In this document: piece by piece, positions 7,572 through 15,358 of the stretch | Numbering within the stretch: the stretch's first letter is position 1 | Layout: each line of letters begins with the position of its first letter | Assembly: GCA_949511925.1 (NCBI GenBank) | Contig: CATEYX010000085.1 | Coordinates: 1 to 15,944 of the forward strand | From: Cryomorphaceae bacterium | GTDB lineage: Bacteria; Bacteroidota; Bacteroidia; Flavobacteriales; BACL11 | DNA length: 15,944 nt | Reading direction: 5' to 3' | Notes under the pieces: model-generated | What the model was told of the DNA's origin: nothing | What the model saw: only the letters and a program-made list of their open reading frames with translations | The model's database searches: none | Translations under genes and position numbers: made by a program

Positions 7572-7609
7572 GAATTTTGATGAACTTTTTTGTTCTTTTT
7601 ATTAAAGAT

Positions 7610-7617
7610 GCTCGAGC
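7610..7617 (+). promoter_or_regulatory. GC-rich palindrome upstream of uvsE, candidate operator
   Basis: GCTCGAGC is a perfect 8-base palindrome in otherwise AT-rich DNA. It ends 10 bases before the proximal TACTTTTG element of uvsE, so a protein bound here would touch RNA polymerase. A looser symmetry extends outward (AAAG on the left, CTTT on the right) with a one-base length difference. No known operator is recognised. Confidence 0.25.
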
Positions 7618-7627
7618 TTACTTTTAT

Positions 7628-7635
7628 TACTTTTG
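7628..7635 (+). promoter_or_regulatory. Probable -7 element of the uvsE promoter
   Basis: TACTTTTG fits TAnnTTTG exactly and lies 29 bases before the uvsE start. No TTG is found at the expected upstream distance, so the promoter may be weak or activator-dependent. Confidence 0.4.
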
Positions 7636-7664
7636 CATGTAATTATATTAATTAAATTATTCTT

Positions 7665-8567
7665 ATGAATCTTGGATACGCTTGCATTAATTCTACATTA
7701 TCAGTTCAAACACCAAAAGTAACAACTAATCGGAGTATGATTAAAAAAACCTTTACAGAGAAAGGGGTTGATTATGCTGGTGAATTAAGCATGTTGAATG
7801 TTGCTGATTTAACTACAATACTTAAATGGAATGTTGATAATGGCATTAATCTTTTTAGGTTATCATCAGAGCTTTTTCCATGGGCATCCGAATATAAATT
7901 TACTGATTTACCCCAATACCAAAGCATATGCAAATTACTATCTATTGCAGGTGAATTTGCAAAAAAAAATGAGTTAAGAATAACCTCTCACCCTGGCCCA
8001 TTTAATGTTTTAGTTTCTCCCCGTGAACATGTTGTAGAAAACACAATTACTGATTTATGTATACATGGTGAAATGTTTGATATGTTAGGTTTAAGTAGGA
8101 CACCATTTAATAAGATTAATATACATTGTAATGGAGTGTATGGTGATAAAATTTCTGCAATGGATAGATTCTGTAAGAATTTTGAAAGATTACCAAAATC
8201 AGTTCAAACTCGATTGACTGTTGAAAATGATGATAAAGCATCTATGTATTCTGTATTAGATTTGATGTATATACACAATAGAATAGGTATTCCAATTGTA
8301 TTTGATTACCATCATCATAAATTTTGTACTGGAGATTTGTCAGAACAACAAGCCCTAGAATTGGCTATTTCAACATGGCCTAATGGTATTAAGCCAGTGG
8401 TACATTATTCTGAATCAAAATCATTGCATGAGAGTGATGATAAAATTAAGCCACAAGCACATTCTGATTATATTCATAAACTACCTAATTTATATGATAA
8501 TGATGTGGATGTAATGGTAGAAGCAAAAGCTAAAGAGTTATCAATATTACCATTCCTAAATTTGTGA
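7665..8567 (+). CDS. uvsE: UV damage endonuclease UvsE/UvdE
   Basis: The 300-residue TIM-barrel enzyme should nick DNA on the 5' side of UV photoproducts and some other lesions, starting an excision route independent of UvrABC, in the cytoplasm. Family motifs run in order: MNLGYACIN at the start, FRLSSELFPW (64-73), TSHPGPFNVL (107-116), KINIHCNGVYG (150-160), RLTVENDD (183-190), FDYHHHKFC (213-221), VVHYSES (246-252), QAHSDYI (264-270) and DVMVEAKAKE (282-291). By family homology the likely metal ligands are H109, H154, E187, D214, H217, H248, H266 and E286. Length is normal for bacterial UvsE. The Lys usually two residues before the metal-binding His near position 248 seems to be Val246 here. 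The gene stands alone; its end carries part of the promoter of the next gene. The start gives the conserved MNLGYACIN directly. Confidence 0.95.
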   Translation: MNLGYACINSTLSVQTPKVTTNRSMIKKTFTEKGVDYAGELSMLNVADLTTILKWNVDNGINLFRLSSELFPWASEYKFTDLPQYQSICKLLSIAGEFAKKNELRITSHPGPFNVLVSPREHVVENTITDLCIHGEMFDMLGLSRTPFNKINIHCNGVYGDKISAMDRFCKNFERLPKSVQTRLTVENDDKASMYSVLDLMYIHNRIGIPIVFDYHHHKFCTGDLSEQQALELAISTWPNGIKPVVHYSESKSLHESDDKIKPQAHSDYIHKLPNLYDNDVDVMVEAKAKELSILPFLNL

Positions 8568-8591
8568 ATTTAAATTAATTTCCTAATTTTG
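8561..8591 (+). promoter_or_regulatory. Strong Bacteroidota-type promoter for the M43-type protease gene
   Basis: TTTG (8561-8564), a 19-base spacer and TAATTTTG (8584-8591) match the consensus closely. The upstream box overlaps the last codons of uvsE. The predicted start leaves a leader of roughly 70 bases before ATG 8670, with a direct repeat of TTATCATT next to the start codon and no clear Shine-Dalgarno sequence. Confidence 0.6.
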
Positions 8592-8669
8592 TTACACTTT
8601 AAAATTCTTTATGTTTAGTAATTGCTAAAATGAAGTACATTGTCTTTTTAATTATCATTCTTTATCATT

Positions 8670-11399
8670 ATGAAAAAATATTTTTTAATTATATTATTTA
8701 TTCCTTTTTATAGTTTTTCCCAGATTCAAGATTGTGGAACAATCCCAACAGAAGCACAAATTGATTACTTAAAACGAACAAGTAGTGCTAGAGAAAATTG
8801 GAATAGTCCTGAATCAATCTTGTACTTGCCCATACAGAATCACGTAGTTCGGCAGTCAAATAGTACTGGAGGACTAACAGCATCTGATATTAATTTTGTA
8901 ATGAGTCAACTAAATACGTATTATGCTAATAGTAGTATTCAATTTTATGAGTGTTCGTCAACTAATTATATTAATAACTCAACATATTATAATTTCTCTT
9001 CATCTCAGGAATCAGTATTCTGTGGAGCTAATGACATATCTGATGTAATAAATATCTATTACTTTAACTCTGTATTAAGTTCTACTGGGAGTTCTTTATG
9101 TGGTTATGCTTATTTTCCGCCTGGTCCTGATCGGGTTATTATGAAAAACTCTTGTGCTACTAATGGGAGTACAATTGTTCATGAATTAGGACATTACCTT
9201 TCTCTATATCATACTCATGGTCCAACAAATAATGGTACTACTTCAGAATTAGTAAATGGATCAAATTGTAGTACGTCAGGAGATGATATTTGTGATACAC
9301 CGGCAGACCCAAATCTATCTGGACTAGTAACATCTTCTTGTCAATATACAGGTACATCTGTTGATGCAAATGGACAAGCTTACGTGCCAGATCCTACAAA
9401 TATTATGTCTTATTCACAGAAGATTTGTCGAACTTTTCTTAGTTCAGGTCAATATAACAGAGTAAATTATAGTGCTATTAATGATAGAAGTTATTTGAAC
9501 TGTGTTTCAAATGGTTACGGATGTACTGATCCTAATGCATTAAATTATAACTCTAGTGCAACTATAGATGATGGTTCTTGTAACTATTCTTGTTCCTATC
9601 AAGGTTTAGATGAAGTGATTGTTAATTTATATGATACCTATGGAGATGGTTGGAATGGTAATACTATATCTTTAGATAGTTTATATTTTACTTTATCTAG
9701 CGGCTATAGTGGTTCATTTAGTGCTTGTATTGATTTGTCTTCTTGTATTAACGTTTTATATAATCCATCTAGTGCTCAATCTTGGGAGTATGAGAATTCT
9801 TGGGATATAACAGATTTGTCTGGCAATATATTGCTTTCAGGAAATAATATTGGTTCTGGTGGAGATTTTGGCTCTGGTTGTAATATTCTTGGTTGTACTG
9901 ATGTTAATGCAGTAAATTATAATTCAAGTGCAACTATAGATGATGGTACTTGTATGTATGCTCCTCTTAGCTCTAGTGTAATAATTAGTGCTGTAAGTTG
10001 TGCAGGGAAAGCTGATGGAGCAATTGATGTAACTGTTAGTGGAGGAGTTCTTCCTTTTGTATATTCTTGGAATAATGGAATGACTACTGAGGATATTTCT
10101 GGAATTTCAGGAGGGAATTATGATTTAACAATTTCTGATGCTCAAAGTCAAACTTTGACAACAACTTACATTGTTAATGAAGATTTACCTTTGAATTTGA
10201 GCTATTCAATAACGAATGCTACAACTAATACTTCAACTGATGGCGCTATTGATTTGACAGTAATTGGTGGATTAGCACCTTACGTTTATTTTTGGAATAC
10301 TTCTCCTACTCAAGCATCTGAAGATCTAAGTGGATTATTGGCAGGAGATTATATTGTTTATGTGGGTTATAATAACTGGAATTGTTTTGTAGCTGATACC
10401 GTTACAGTGAATGTAATTGTTTCAGGTTGTACTGATCCTTTAGCAATAAACTATGACCCAACCGCTATTGTTGATGATGGTTCTTGTACATATTTCCCTA
10501 TTCAATGTTCTATTTCTTCACCTACAGGGGCTTATATTTCTGAATTAATTCATGATAGAGCAAGAATCAATTGGGACAATATGAATGATGCTAATTGTAT
10601 GGTTAATCAATATCGTATACGATATAGAGAAATTGGATCTAGTTCATGGTCATCTAAAACTATGTCAGGTTCTGGTTTGTGTATGTTTGGTTTAAATACT
10701 ACGAGTAAGAAGATTTTAGGTTTATCTCCTTCAACTACTTATGAGTACTATATGAAAGCTTGGTATTGTGGTGGTGGTGTTTCATCATGGTCTGCTATCC
10801 AAAACTTTACAACTTTAGATGAGTGCGATAATGTAATTAACTTTACAGTAAGCACACCTACAAATACTAAGGCTAGCTTCACATGGGATAGTACAACAGC
10901 TTACAGTTTTGCTCGTATTAAGTTAAGAGAAGATATAACTGGATCCTCTTGGATTACCGCAGGTGGCTTTGGAGTAATGTATCCAGCCCTTAATAAGTCT
11001 AAGAATGGATTAACACCAGGACAAACTTACCGTGCATCAGCTAGAACATGGTGTGATCCTTCAGGTGGAGCTTACCGTTCTGCAGGTTGGACATCTCCAA
11101 TCTTTTGGACACAACCAACTTCTGTTAGAATTGAAGGGGGCAGTGCAATCAATAATTTATTTATTTATCCTAACCCTTCAAAGGATATTTTTTATGTAAG
11201 CTTTTCTTCTGTTAAAAAACAAGACTTAAAAGTAAGGATAATGAATGTAATAGGAGAGGAGTTAATAAACGATAATTTAGAACAGTTCATTGGTGAATAC
11301 ACCAAACAAGTTTATTTAGCTGCTTATACTAAAGGAGTTTACTTCTTAGAAATCACAACTAATGATGGAGTAGTTAATAAGAAATTAATTCTTCAGTAA
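8670..11399 (+). CDS. Secreted M43-type (pappalysin-like) metalloprotease, multidomain, T9SS type A cargo
   Basis: The 909-residue protein starts with a signal peptide (MKKYFLIILFIPFYSFSQ). The catalytic domain (about 25-278) has the zinc motif HELGHYLSLYH (171-181) with ligands H171, H175 and H181 and base E172; the usual Gly of HExxHxxGxxH is Ser178. The Met-turn is NIMSYS (244-249), as in M43 metzincins. Then come a Cys-bounded GCTDPNALNY repeat (284-304), a domain with YDTYGDGWNG (321-330), a second such repeat (408-428), two SprB-like repeats (about 435-502 and 510-581, each with DGAID and YxWN), a third repeat (586-606) and two Fn3-like domains (about 612-716 and 719-816). The end (830-909, FIYPNPSKD to KKLILQ) is a T9SS type A sorting domain. 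It should be exported through the outer membrane and act on extracellular protein; the substrate is unknown. It has its own promoter and terminator. Confidence 0.93.
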   Translation: MKKYFLIILFIPFYSFSQIQDCGTIPTEAQIDYLKRTSSARENWNSPESILYLPIQNHVVRQSNSTGGLTASDINFVMSQLNTYYANSSIQFYECSSTNYINNSTYYNFSSSQESVFCGANDISDVINIYYFNSVLSSTGSSLCGYAYFPPGPDRVIMKNSCATNGSTIVHELGHYLSLYHTHGPTNNGTTSELVNGSNCSTSGDDICDTPADPNLSGLVTSSCQYTGTSVDANGQAYVPDPTNIMSYSQKICRTFLSSGQYNRVNYSAINDRSYLNCVSNGYGCTDPNALNYNSSATIDDGSCNYSCSYQGLDEVIVNLYDTYGDGWNGNTISLDSLYFTLSSGYSGSFSACIDLSSCINVLYNPSSAQSWEYENSWDITDLSGNILLSGNNIGSGGDFGSGCNILGCTDVNAVNYNSSATIDDGTCMYAPLSSSVIISAVSCAGKADGAIDVTVSGGVLPFVYSWNNGMTTEDISGISGGNYDLTISDAQSQTLTTTYIVNEDLPLNLSYSITNATTNTSTDGAIDLTVIGGLAPYVYFWNTSPTQASEDLSGLLAGDYIVYVGYNNWNCFVADTVTVNVIVSGCTDPLAINYDPTAIVDDGSCTYFPIQCSISSPTGAYISELIHDRARINWDNMNDANCMVNQYRIRYREIGSSSWSSKTMSGSGLCMFGLNTTSKKILGLSPSTTYEYYMKAWYCGGGVSSWSAIQNFTTLDECDNVINFTVSTPTNTKASFTWDSTTAYSFARIKLREDITGSSWITAGGFGVMYPALNKSKNGLTPGQTYRASARTWCDPSGGAYRSAGWTSPIFWTQPTSVRIEGGSAINNLFIYPNPSKDIFYVSFSSVKKQDLKVRIMNVIGEELINDNLEQFIGEYTKQVYLAAYTKGVYFLEITTNDGVVNKKLILQ
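9519..9581 (+). repeat. GCTDPxAxNY...DDGSC repeat, copy 1
   Basis: This encodes residues 284-304 of the protease. At the DNA level it matches copy 2 at 56 of 63 positions, including an identical 21-base stretch near its end. The motif resembles the Asp-rich, Cys-bounded repeats common in surface proteins of marine Bacteroidota and probably serves as a calcium-binding or rigid linker (inference). Confidence 0.85.
9891..9953 (+). repeat. GCTDPxAxNY...DDGSC repeat, copy 2
   Basis: This encodes residues 408-428 of the protease, with GCTDV in place of GCTDP and DDGTC at the end. It separates the YGDGWNG domain from the first SprB-like repeat and is the closest relative of copy 1. Confidence 0.85.
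10425..10487 (+). repeat. GCTDPxAxNY...DDGSC repeat, copy 3
   Basis: This encodes residues 586-606 of the protease and is the most diverged copy (NYDPTAIVDDGSC). It separates the SprB-like repeats from the Fn3-like domains, so all three copies sit at domain borders. Confidence 0.85.
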
Positions 11400-11420
11400 T
11401 GCTATTAAATTTTTAATATT

Positions 11421-11452
11421 AAAAAGCCCGACCATTTGTTTGGGTTTTTTTT
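11421..11452 (+). terminator. Rho-independent terminator after the metalloprotease gene
   Basis: An 11-base-pair stem pairs 11421-11431 (AAAAAGCCCGA) with 11440-11450 (TTTGGGTTTTT), including two G-T pairs, around an eight-base loop. The 3' arm runs into eight consecutive T (11445-11452). It begins 22 bases after the stop codon. Confidence 0.8.
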
Positions 11453-11642
11453 ATGCTATTTGAAAATTCTTTACTTGTTAAGTACATACGAGACAATTTA
11501 CATAATTGACTTAATAGTTACCGTTTCCTTTGATATTACTAGTTAGATTCTAATTCAAGAAAAAATAAAAGAGCAAGTAACAACTAGCCCCTGCTGACTA
11601 AAAACAAATTCCTTACTTTTACCACAATAAAACTTTAATAAA
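11453..11642. other. Gap before the propeller-LRR operon, no clear gene
   Basis: These 190 bases hold no convincing coding region. The operon promoter should be here, but only imperfect -7 matches are seen: TACTTTTA at 11614-11621 (one mismatch, 21 bases before the start) and TTCCTTTG near 11526. The last bases before the start codon are A-rich. Confidence 0.4.
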
Positions 11643-14348
11643 ATGAATAAAATTTTACTTCTTGCAATAGGTTTGACTTGTTTTGCTTCTTGTACACAAA
11701 AAAAAAATAAACAAGTTGTTTTTGCTTCTGATAATCCTGCTGAAAGAGTTGTGTGGGAACGCATCCGCTTGGCTGACCCCGCTACGGCAGAAATACCAAA
11801 TGACATCAGAAAAAAAGAAATAATTTTTGCCAAGACTTTACCAAAGTCTGCTGCAATGTCAAAAACAAATTGGGTGCATAGAGGTCCTTATAATGTTGGT
11901 GGGCGTACTAGAGCTTTAGCTATGGACGTGAATGATGAAAATATTCTGTTTGCAGGAGGTGCGAGTGGAGGTATGTTTCGTTCAACTGATGGAGGCTTAA
12001 GTTGGGAAATGACAACTAGCCCAAACCAATTACACAATGTAACTTGTGTTGCTCAAGATACCAGAATAGGGCATGAAGATACTTGGTATTTTGGTAGTGG
12101 TGAGTTAACAGGTAGTTCAGCTAGTGGAGGAGAGGCTTATTACCAAGGTAATGGTATTTATAAATCAGTTGATGGTGGTTTAAGTTGGGATTCCTTAGCG
12201 GTTACTGCAACAAATACCAACGGTTTTGATAGTGATTTTGATTTTATTTGGAATGTAAAAACTGACCCTTCTAATGATAGCTTAGATGTTGTTTATGCTG
12301 CTGTTTACAGTGCAATATATAGAAGTGAAAATGGTGGAAATTCTTGGACAAAAGTATTAGGAGGAGGTAGTGCTTATTATGCAAATGTAGAGGTAACTTC
12401 TACTGGTGTTGTCTATGCTACACTTAGTTCAGACGGAACGGATAAAGGAATTTGGAAATCAGTAGATGGGCAAAACTGGACAAACATTACTGATTCTTTA
12501 TTTACACCAATTTATGGCAGAATTGCAATTGGTGTTAATGCTAGTGATGAAGATGAAGTCTATTTTTTAGCTGCTGAAACAGATGGTTACGGTCAGCACA
12601 CTGATATTTTCTTTAATGGAGAGACCTGGACTTCCCTATGGAAATACAATGCAAATACAACTACTTGGAATGATATTTCTTTAAATATACCCGCTAATCA
12701 GAATTCATCTTTTGATAATTTTAATGCTCAAAGGGGTTACGATTTGCTTGTAAAGGTACATCCTGATAATCAGAATACGGTTTACATAGGCGGTACTAAT
12801 TTATGGCGATCTACAGATGGGTTTTCAACTCCTAATAACACTATGATTATTGGTGGTTACCTTATTGGCTCTTCTGAAGGAGATGGTAATTGGGGAGTCT
12901 ATCCAAATCATCATCCTGACCAGCATGATTTATTGTTTTTACCATCAAATACTGATGTCTTACTTTCGGCAACTGATGGGGGAGTATTTAAATCTAATGA
13001 CACTTTTGCTGATACAGTAGAATGGACTTCCCTTAATAATGGATATTACACATCACAATTGTATGGAGTAACGATAAGTAGGAATGCAAATTCTGAAGTT
13101 ATGCATGGTGGCTTTCAGGATAATGGAAATTTCATTACTTTTTCGGATGATGTGCAAACTCACTGGAATATGCCTTTTAATGGAGATGGAGCCTTTGGAG
13201 GAATATCTGATAATGAAGAAGATTTTTATCTCACAATCCAAAGAGGAGTGATGTATAAAATGAAATTAGATACCAATGCAAACCGTTTAGCATTTAACAG
13301 AATGGATCCTGCTTCTATTGATAGTAGTGACTATATGTTTATCAATCCAATGGTAATGGATAAGAATTCTGATATTCTTTATATGGCTGCTGGAAATAAA
13401 TTATGGAGAAATAATGATATTGCTAATATCCCTTATAATAACTCTCATGCCAAGAATGATTTAGGTTGGGAAATGTTATCAGATACTTTTCCAAATTATG
13501 CTTTAAAGATTTCAGTTATTGAGCCTTCTGTTTCCCCTGCTAATGTTGTGTATTTAGGAACACAGAATAAATACATTTATAGAATTGACAATGCTAATAT
13601 CGGCGATCCTGCTGTTGTTCAGTTGCCAAATATCCCTACCTCAAGTAATGCCTATTGTTCGGATATTGCAGTTAACCCTAGTAATGCTAATGAACTTTTA
13701 GTTATCTATTCTAATTATTCAATCTATTCAGTTTTCCATAGTAATGACGGTGGGCAAAGCTGGGTGAAAGTAGCTGGTAATTTAGAGCAGAATCCTTCTG
13801 GTCAAGGAAATGGACCATCATGTCGTTCTGCAAAAATTATTCCTTTGGGGAACGATACATTGTATTTGGTAGGTACTTCAGTAGGGCTTTTCGGTACAGC
13901 TAATTTAGACGGACAAAATACAGTATGGAAACAAGTTGCTGATCAAGAAATTGGTGCTGTTGTAATTGAAACATTAACTTACAGAGCTAATGATGGTTTA
14001 TTAGTTGTTGGTACGCATGGAAATGGAATTTTTCAAACTAACTTAACTTCAGCAAATGATTTGTTGACAGGTGTGGAGAGTTTGTTTGTTAAGAATTTAG
14101 AAATGAATATCTACCCTAACCCTGTATCCCATACTGTGAATGTTGAGTTTACTTTAAAAACAAACAGTCAGGTTAAACTTCAGCTTTATGATGAATTGGG
14201 TAAGTTAGTTAAAAGAATAAGAAAAGATAACTATAAAATAGGTAGTAATAAAATTCAGCTAGAGATAGGTAGTTTAAAATCGGGTATTTATTTTGTTAGT
14301 CTAAATGTTGATGGAGAAGTATTTACTAGGCAAATTGTAAAAAAATAA
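11643..14348 (+). CDS. Sortilin/BNR-type beta-propeller surface protein with lipobox-like start and T9SS type A tail
   Basis: The protein has 901 residues. The N-terminus (MNKILLLAIGLTCFASC) has a lipobox-like FAS-C17, suggesting signal peptidase II and lipid attachment. The body, about 75-800, is a beta-propeller of the sortilin/exo-sialidase type, shown by Asp-box motifs SxDxGxxW at 114-121, 175-182, 228-235 and 700-707 and a shorter variant at 273-279. Other marks are NVGGRTRALAMD (84-95), FAGGASGGMFRSTDGG and NHHPDQHDL (422-430). The C-terminus, from MNIYPNPVSH (821) to RQIVKK, is a T9SS type A sorting domain. Such propellers usually bind or cleave glycans or act as structural units; no catalytic sialidase set is recognisable, so no enzyme activity is claimed. 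Its stop TAA shares its last A with the ATG of the next gene, so the two are probably translationally coupled. Combining lipobox and T9SS tail is unusual. Confidence 0.88.
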   Translation: MNKILLLAIGLTCFASCTQKKNKQVVFASDNPAERVVWERIRLADPATAEIPNDIRKKEIIFAKTLPKSAAMSKTNWVHRGPYNVGGRTRALAMDVNDENILFAGGASGGMFRSTDGGLSWEMTTSPNQLHNVTCVAQDTRIGHEDTWYFGSGELTGSSASGGEAYYQGNGIYKSVDGGLSWDSLAVTATNTNGFDSDFDFIWNVKTDPSNDSLDVVYAAVYSAIYRSENGGNSWTKVLGGGSAYYANVEVTSTGVVYATLSSDGTDKGIWKSVDGQNWTNITDSLFTPIYGRIAIGVNASDEDEVYFLAAETDGYGQHTDIFFNGETWTSLWKYNANTTTWNDISLNIPANQNSSFDNFNAQRGYDLLVKVHPDNQNTVYIGGTNLWRSTDGFSTPNNTMIIGGYLIGSSEGDGNWGVYPNHHPDQHDLLFLPSNTDVLLSATDGGVFKSNDTFADTVEWTSLNNGYYTSQLYGVTISRNANSEVMHGGFQDNGNFITFSDDVQTHWNMPFNGDGAFGGISDNEEDFYLTIQRGVMYKMKLDTNANRLAFNRMDPASIDSSDYMFINPMVMDKNSDILYMAAGNKLWRNNDIANIPYNNSHAKNDLGWEMLSDTFPNYALKISVIEPSVSPANVVYLGTQNKYIYRIDNANIGDPAVVQLPNIPTSSNAYCSDIAVNPSNANELLVIYSNYSIYSVFHSNDGGQSWVKVAGNLEQNPSGQGNGPSCRSAKIIPLGNDTLYLVGTSVGLFGTANLDGQNTVWKQVADQEIGAVVIETLTYRANDGLLVVGTHGNGIFQTNLTSANDLLTGVESLFVKNLEMNIYPNPVSHTVNVEFTLKTNSQVKLQLYDELGKLVKRIRKDNYKIGSNKIQLEIGSLKSGIYFVSLNVDGEVFTRQIVKK

Positions 14349-15358
14349 TGAAAAATTTAAAACTGATATTCTTATGCCTTCCTTTTTTTGGGTATGCTCA
14401 AGTTACTCCATTACCTGATTCTAATTTTGAATTAGCTTTGGTTAATTTAGGGCTTGATAATATTGTTGATGGTTTTGTACTTAACTCAAGAATTGATACA
14501 CTTACCTCATTAATTATTCCTGGTAGTAATATTGAATCTTTAGAAGGTATAGCTGCTTTTCAATCTCTTAATTATTTGGATTGCTCATCTAATAATATTG
14601 ATACTTTGGACTTAAGCAATAATTATCTTAATTATTTAGATTGTTCAGATAATCAGTTAATTGAAATTGATGTTAGTAATCATCTTAATTTGCTAACCTT
14701 TAAATGTAGTTACAATGAATTTAATTATATTGATGTAAGTCAAAATACTTCCTTACTTTATTTTGAATGCATTAAAAATAAAATTACATCATTGGATATT
14801 AGTAATAATATATTCTTAACGGAATTATGGTGTAATGACAATAATCTTACTAATTTAGATGTTGGAGGATTAATGATGTATGTGTTGGTATGTGATAATA
14901 ATCAATTAACTACAATTGATAATTTGAGTGATAATATTTCTTTAAAGCATTTAAGTTGTTCAGGTAATAATATTGCCTCACTTTTACTTTTGGCTCACCC
15001 TCAGTTAAATTGGCTTTCTTGTTCTAAAAATCAACTCTTTCAGTTGGATGTTAGTAGTCAGATGGATTTGAATTATTTCTTTGTTTGGGATAATCCTGCT
15101 TTAAACTGTATTAAAATTGCTGATGTTTCATTAGCTAATGCTACATGGTCCGTTTGGAATGGTCAATCAGGAAATATTGATGGCCATCATTATTTTAGTG
15201 CAAACTGTATTTTATCTTCTTCTTTACAGTTGATAGATAATAAGCAACTTTCTTTAATAATTAATTTAAATGGTCAGCAAAGCAGAGTGGTCAAAAATAA
15301 ACCTCTTTTTTATAGATATAATGATGGTAGTGTCGAACAGAAAATAATACTTGAATAA
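14348..15358 (+). CDS. Secreted Cys-ladder leucine-rich-repeat protein with short C-terminal tail
   Basis: The 336-residue protein starts with a signal peptide (cleavage near GYAQ18). A short N-terminal region (LPDSNFELALVNLGLD..., about 20-70) precedes about eight LRR units of 20-22 residues of the type LxxLxCSxNxLxxLDVSxN. A Cys recurs in register at 79, 99, 120, 141, 162, 182, 204 and 225. A C-terminal cap with NPALNCI (C254) and SANC (C287) matches the cap of the next gene. The last 36 residues (KQLSLIINLNGQ...KPLFYRYNDGSVEQKIILE) form a short tail related to that of the next protein but lacking its Asp and Arg. No YPNP-type T9SS domain is present. LRRs normally mediate protein binding; the partner is unknown. 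The start overlaps the upstream stop by one base (TAATG), as does its own stop with the next start. It is probably a surface or secreted protein working with the propeller protein. Confidence 0.9.
   Translation: MKNLKLIFLCLPFFGYAQVTPLPDSNFELALVNLGLDNIVDGFVLNSRIDTLTSLIIPGSNIESLEGIAAFQSLNYLDCSSNNIDTLDLSNNYLNYLDCSDNQLIEIDVSNHLNLLTFKCSYNEFNYIDVSQNTSLLYFECIKNKITSLDISNNIFLTELWCNDNNLTNLDVGGLMMYVLVCDNNQLTTIDNLSDNISLKHLSCSGNNIASLLLLAHPQLNWLSCSKNQLFQLDVSSQMDLNYFFVWDNPALNCIKIADVSLANATWSVWNGQSGNIDGHHYFSANCILSSSLQLIDNKQLSLIINLNGQQSRVVKNKPLFYRYNDGSVEQKIILE

Noticed and set aside
7637..7642. An ATGTAA start-stop right after the uvsE -7 element, considered as a minimal upstream regulatory ORF.
   Set aside because: Such six-base strings are common by chance in AT-rich DNA, and nothing else supports translation there.
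8652..8669. Direct repeat TTATCATT next to the metalloprotease start codon.
   Set aside because: Two short AT-rich copies give no support for a defined regulatory site.
8630..8713. A 27-codon upstream ORF (MKYIVFLIIIL...) overlapping the start of the metalloprotease in another frame.
   Set aside because: The hydrophobic look follows from the AT-rich leader and the overlapping signal-peptide codons. No initiation signal distinguishes it, and the protease start at 8670 already gives a complete signal peptide.
11555..11833. A 92-codon minus-strand frame over the start of the propeller gene.
   Set aside because: It overlaps the signal peptide region of a supported gene, lacks known motifs and has no promoter match.
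13053..13241. A 62-codon minus-strand frame inside the propeller gene.
   Set aside because: It is a shadow of the well-supported coding frame.
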